The translations under genes were made by a program, and so were the position numbers. DNA of 64,000 bases from Luteibacter sp. (GTDB lineage: Bacteria; Pseudomonadota; Gammaproteobacteria; Xanthomonadales; Rhodanobacteraceae), in assembly GCF_009912395.1 (NCBI RefSeq), contig NZ_WNDO01000020.1, positions 19,255 through 83,254 of the forward strand. Reading direction: 5' to 3'. Below are positions 61,065 through 64,000 of this stretch, in pieces. The notes below the pieces were generated by a model that made no database searches, was not told the DNA's origin, and saw only the letters and a list, made by a program, of their open reading frames with translations. The stretch's first letter is position 1; each line of letters opens with the position of its first letter.

Positions 61065-64000
61065 ATGCCGAGTTTCTTCATCGACCGCCCCATCTTCGCG
61101 TGGGTCGTGGCGATCCTGATCAGCCTGTGCGGCACGATCTCCCTGTTGAACATGGGTATCGAGTCGTATCCGAACATCGCACCGCCGCAGGTCGTGGTTA
61201 CCGCCACGTACCCGGGTGCGAGCGCGGACACGACCGAAAAAACCGTGACGCAGGTCATCGAGCAGCAGCTGACCGGTATCGATCACCTCCTTTACTTCAG
61301 CTCCCAGTCCAGCTCGGCCGGCACGGCGACCGTGACGCTGACCTTCGAGACCGGTACCGACCCTGACATCGCCCAGGTCCAGGTGCAGAACAAGGTGTCG
61401 CTCGCGACGCCCCGCCTGCCCCAGGAAGTGACCCAGCAGGGCGTCGTGGTGGCCAAGTCCAACCCCGACTTCCTGATGTTCGTGGCGTTGACCTCGTCCA
61501 ATCCGGCCATCGACGGCAACCGCCTCACCGACATCGTGTCCTCGCAGGTGCTCGACCAGATCGCCCGTATCCCGGGCGTGGGCAACACCCGCCAACTCGG
61601 TGCCGAGTACGGCATGCGCGTCTGGTTGAACCCGGACAAGCTGCGTGGCTACGGCCTCTCGGCCACCGACCTGCGTAACGCGCTCAGCACGCAGAACGTG
61701 CAGTTCGCCGCCGGCTCGATCGGTACCGACCCGGCCGTGGACGGCCAGGGCTTCAGCGCCACCGTGTCCGCCGAAGGCCGCTTCACCACGGCCGAGCAGT
61801 TCAGCGACATCATCATCCGCGCCAACAACGACGGCACTGTCGTGCGCCTGAAGGACGTCGCCCGCGTCGAGCTGGGTCCGCAGACCTACGGCTTCAACGC
61901 GGCATGGAACGGCCAGTCCACCGGTTCGTTCGGTGTGCAGCTGCTGCCCGGCGCGAACGCGCTGGACGTGGCCAACGCCGTGCGCGCCAAGATGGACGAG
62001 CTGTCCAAGAGCTTCCCGGACGGCGTGACCTGGTTCGCCCCGTACGATACGACCAAGTTCGTGGTGATCTCGATCGAGGAAGTGGTCTACACCCTCGTCG
62101 AAGCGATCATCCTCGTGTTCCTCGTGATGCTGCTGTTCCTGCAGAACTTCCGCGCCACGATCATCCCGACCCTGGTCATCCCGGTCGCCCTGCTGGGTAC
62201 CTTCCTCGGCTTGTCGCCGCTGGGCTTCACCGTCAACCAGCTGACCCTGTTCGGCATGGTGCTCGCCATCGGTATCGTGGTGGATGACGCGATCGTCGTG
62301 ATCGAGAACGTCGAGCGCATCATGACCGAGGAGCACCTGTCTCCGAAGGAAGCCACGCGCAAGGCGATGGGCCAGATCACCGGCGCCGTCGTCGCGATCA
62401 CCGTGGTGCTGGCGGCGGTGTTCGTGCCGTCCGCGCTGCAGCCGGGCGCCTCGGGCATCATCTACAAGCAGTTCGCGCTGACCATCGCCGTGTCGATGGG
62501 CTTCTCGGCCTTCCTCGCCCTCTCGTTCACCCCGGCGCTCTGCGCCACGATCCTCAAGAACGAGCACGGCCAGAAGAAGAACATCGTCTACCGCAAGTTC
62601 AACGACATCTTCGACCGCGTGACCCACACCTATGCGGGCCACGTCGGCGGCGCGATCCGTCATGCGCCGCGCTGGATGATCGTGTTCGTGCTGATCGCGG
62701 TGCTCTGCGGCTTCCTGTTCACCCGCCTGCCCACCAGCTTCGTCCCCGACGAAGACCAGGGCTACGCGCTGGCGATCGTGCAGCTGCCCCCGGGTTCGAG
62801 CATCGCGCGCACCGAGAAGGTGATGGGCGACATGCGCGGTATCCTGCTGAAGGATCCGTCCGTGGACGGCATCTTCCAGATCTCGGGCTTCAGCTTCGTG
62901 GGTAGCGGCGAAAACGTCGGCATGACCTTCATCCGCCTCAAGGACTGGAGCGATCGCGACCTCACCGCCGACAAGTTCATCATGCAGGCGAACGGCAAGA
63001 TGCAGGCCGTGCGCAACGCCACGATCTTCGTGGTGAACCTGCCGACGATCCGCGGCCTGTCGCAGTTCGGTGGTATCGGCATGTACCTGCAGGCCCGTGC
63101 CGGCCAGTCGCGTGCCGAGCTCACCCAGGCCCGCAACATGCTGCTCGGTGCCGCCTCGCAGAACCACGCGCTGGTCGGCATCCGCCCGAACACGCTGGAA
63201 GACGCTCCGCTGCTGCAGTTGCACGTCGACCGTACCCAGGCACAGACCATGGGCCTGTCGGTCAGCGACATCTACACGGCGATCCAGCTCACCCTGGCTC
63301 CGGTGTACGTCAACGACTTCTCCTACGGCGGACGCGTGAAGCGCGTGATGCTGCAGGCCGACGCGCCCTACCGCATGGGCACCGACGCTTTCCAGCACAT
63401 CTTCACCCCGAGTGGCCTGGCCTCGACTTCCGCCTCGTCGTCCGCGACGGGCGGGTCGGTCGCCAGCACCTCGACGTCCACGGACAACAGCATGATTCCG
63501 CTGTCGTCGGTGGTGTCCTCGAAGTGGGAAATGGCGGCGCCCAGCCTCACGCGCTACAACGGCTACTCGGCCGTGGAAATCGTGGGTAACAATGCGCCGG
63601 GCTATTCCACCGGCCAGGCGATGAACATCGTCGAAGGCATCGTCAACGACAAGCTTCCGAAGGGCTTCGGCTACGACTGGACCGGCCAGTCCTACCAGGA
63701 AATCCTTTCGGGCAACTCGGCCACCATGCTCATGGTCCTCTCGATCGTGATCGTGTTCCTCTGCCTTGCCGCCCTGTACGAAAGCTGGTCGATCCCGGTC
63801 GCCGTGCTGCTGGTGGTGCCGCTGGGCATGCTGGGTACCGTCGTGTTCTCGATGCTGCGCGGCCTGCCGAACGACATCTACTTCAAGATCGGCCTCATCA
63901 CCGTCATTGGTCTGGCGGCGAAGAACGCGATCCTGATCGTGGAATTCGCGGTGGAGCAGCAGCAGTCGGGCAAGACCCTGCGTGACAGCGTGATCGAAGC
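61065..64000 (+). CDS. RND multidrug efflux permease (partial, runs off end)
   Basis: Starts MPSFFIDRPIFAWVVAILI at ATG 61065, 12 bp after the adaptor gene, behind AAGGGAG. The 978 residues present include almost the full AcrB/MexB-type HAE1 pump: PGASADTTEKTVTQVIEQ, TFETGTDPDIAQVQVQNK, the transmembrane proton-relay helix FGMVLAIGIVVDDAIVVIEN (two Asp), and the last helices IGLAAKNAILIVEF. A Ser/Thr-rich insertion occupies residues about 783-809 in the second periplasmic loop. It exports drugs or solvents using the proton gradient. About 70 residues remain beyond the window. Confidence 0.95.
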   Translation, partial: MPSFFIDRPIFAWVVAILISLCGTISLLNMGIESYPNIAPPQVVVTATYPGASADTTEKTVTQVIEQQLTGIDHLLYFSSQSSSAGTATVTLTFETGTDPDIAQVQVQNKVSLATPRLPQEVTQQGVVVAKSNPDFLMFVALTSSNPAIDGNRLTDIVSSQVLDQIARIPGVGNTRQLGAEYGMRVWLNPDKLRGYGLSATDLRNALSTQNVQFAAGSIGTDPAVDGQGFSATVSAEGRFTTAEQFSDIIIRANNDGTVVRLKDVARVELGPQTYGFNAAWNGQSTGSFGVQLLPGANALDVANAVRAKMDELSKSFPDGVTWFAPYDTTKFVVISIEEVVYTLVEAIILVFLVMLLFLQNFRATIIPTLVIPVALLGTFLGLSPLGFTVNQLTLFGMVLAIGIVVDDAIVVIENVERIMTEEHLSPKEATRKAMGQITGAVVAITVVLAAVFVPSALQPGASGIIYKQFALTIAVSMGFSAFLALSFTPALCATILKNEHGQKKNIVYRKFNDIFDRVTHTYAGHVGGAIRHAPRWMIVFVLIAVLCGFLFTRLPTSFVPDEDQGYALAIVQLPPGSSIARTEKVMGDMRGILLKDPSVDGIFQISGFSFVGSGENVGMTFIRLKDWSDRDLTADKFIMQANGKMQAVRNATIFVVNLPTIRGLSQFGGIGMYLQARAGQSRAELTQARNMLLGAASQNHALVGIRPNTLEDAPLLQLHVDRTQAQTMGLSVSDIYTAIQLTLAPVYVNDFSYGGRVKRVMLQADAPYRMGTDAFQHIFTPSGLASTSASSSATGGSVASTSTSTDNSMIPLSSVVSSKWEMAAPSLTRYNGYSAVEIVGNNAPGYSTGQAMNIVEGIVNDKLPKGFGYDWTGQSYQEILSGNSATMLMVLSIVIVFLCLAALYESWSIPVAVLLVVPLGMLGTVVFSMLRGLPNDIYFKIGLITVIGLAAKNAILIVEFAVEQQQSGKTLRDSVIE

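Noticed and set aside
59754..63398. A 1214-codon minus-strand open frame opposite the efflux adaptor and permease
   Set aside because: The plus strand carries clear RND family motifs throughout; the antisense translation has no recognisable domain.

Overview
The window is a 64 kb piece of a GC-rich gammaproteobacterial chromosome, most probably from the Xanthomonadales, in the Rhodanobacteraceae (Luteibacter/Dyella type). The evidence is gene order (pcnB-folK-panB-panC-panD, pyrG-kdsA-eno-ftsB-ispD-ispF, dapA-bamC), a 180-kDa-class NAD-glutamate dehydrogenase, a Xanthomonas-type NAD isocitrate dehydrogenase, and many short palindromic GTAG-type REP elements in the gaps. It is dense housekeeping DNA. 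No prophage, transposase, CRISPR array or rRNA is seen; there is one tRNA (Glu, CUC).

Layout. 0-2.5 kb: the tail of an MFS transporter, a small secreted protein, an AraC regulator and an EamA exporter. 2.5-11.2 kb, minus strand: a DUF1345 protein, then the operon pyrG-kdsA-eno-ftsB-ispD-ispF-mgtE-truD, mostly with 4-nt overlaps or very short gaps. 11.3-15.2 kb: an Xaa-Pro aminopeptidase and parE. 15.3-22.8 kb, minus strand: a hydrolase with a coupled HTH protein, pgi, and the pantothenate/folate cluster. 22.9-23.4 kb: tRNA-Glu and a 7Fe ferredoxin. 23.4-25 kb: bamC-like and dapA. 25-30 kb: gcvR-like, bcp, PhoH-like, a GIY-YIG protein, a 155-bp tandem repeat block, thiD and lpxO. 30-34 kb: isocitrate dehydrogenase, an AhpD-like protein, grxC and bepA.

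34-45.6 kb is a phosphate/polyphosphate block: phoB-phoR, ppk1, a diacylglycerol-type glycosyltransferase, a coupled small membrane protein, ppx, ppiA, lpxH and a second ppk1. I see Pho-box-like direct repeats in front of phoB and of the second ppk1. The glycosyltransferase and membrane-protein pair inside this block is the best candidate here for an undescribed function, possibly replacement of phospholipid by glycolipid under phosphate limitation.

45.7-59 kb: a single-chain alpha-beta E1 2-oxoacid dehydrogenase, a glutathione transferase, a GNAT enzyme, glutaryl-CoA dehydrogenase, a small secreted protein, a second EamA exporter, a 5'-nucleotidase, NAD kinase and the giant glutamate dehydrogenase. 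59.1-64 kb: an RND efflux operon (tetR, adaptor, permease running off the end) with a clear palindromic operator.

The most striking sequence-level pattern is the GTAG-type REP family. Its terminal GTAG supplies the TAG stop codon, and the wobble G of the last sense codon, for at least five genes in this window.
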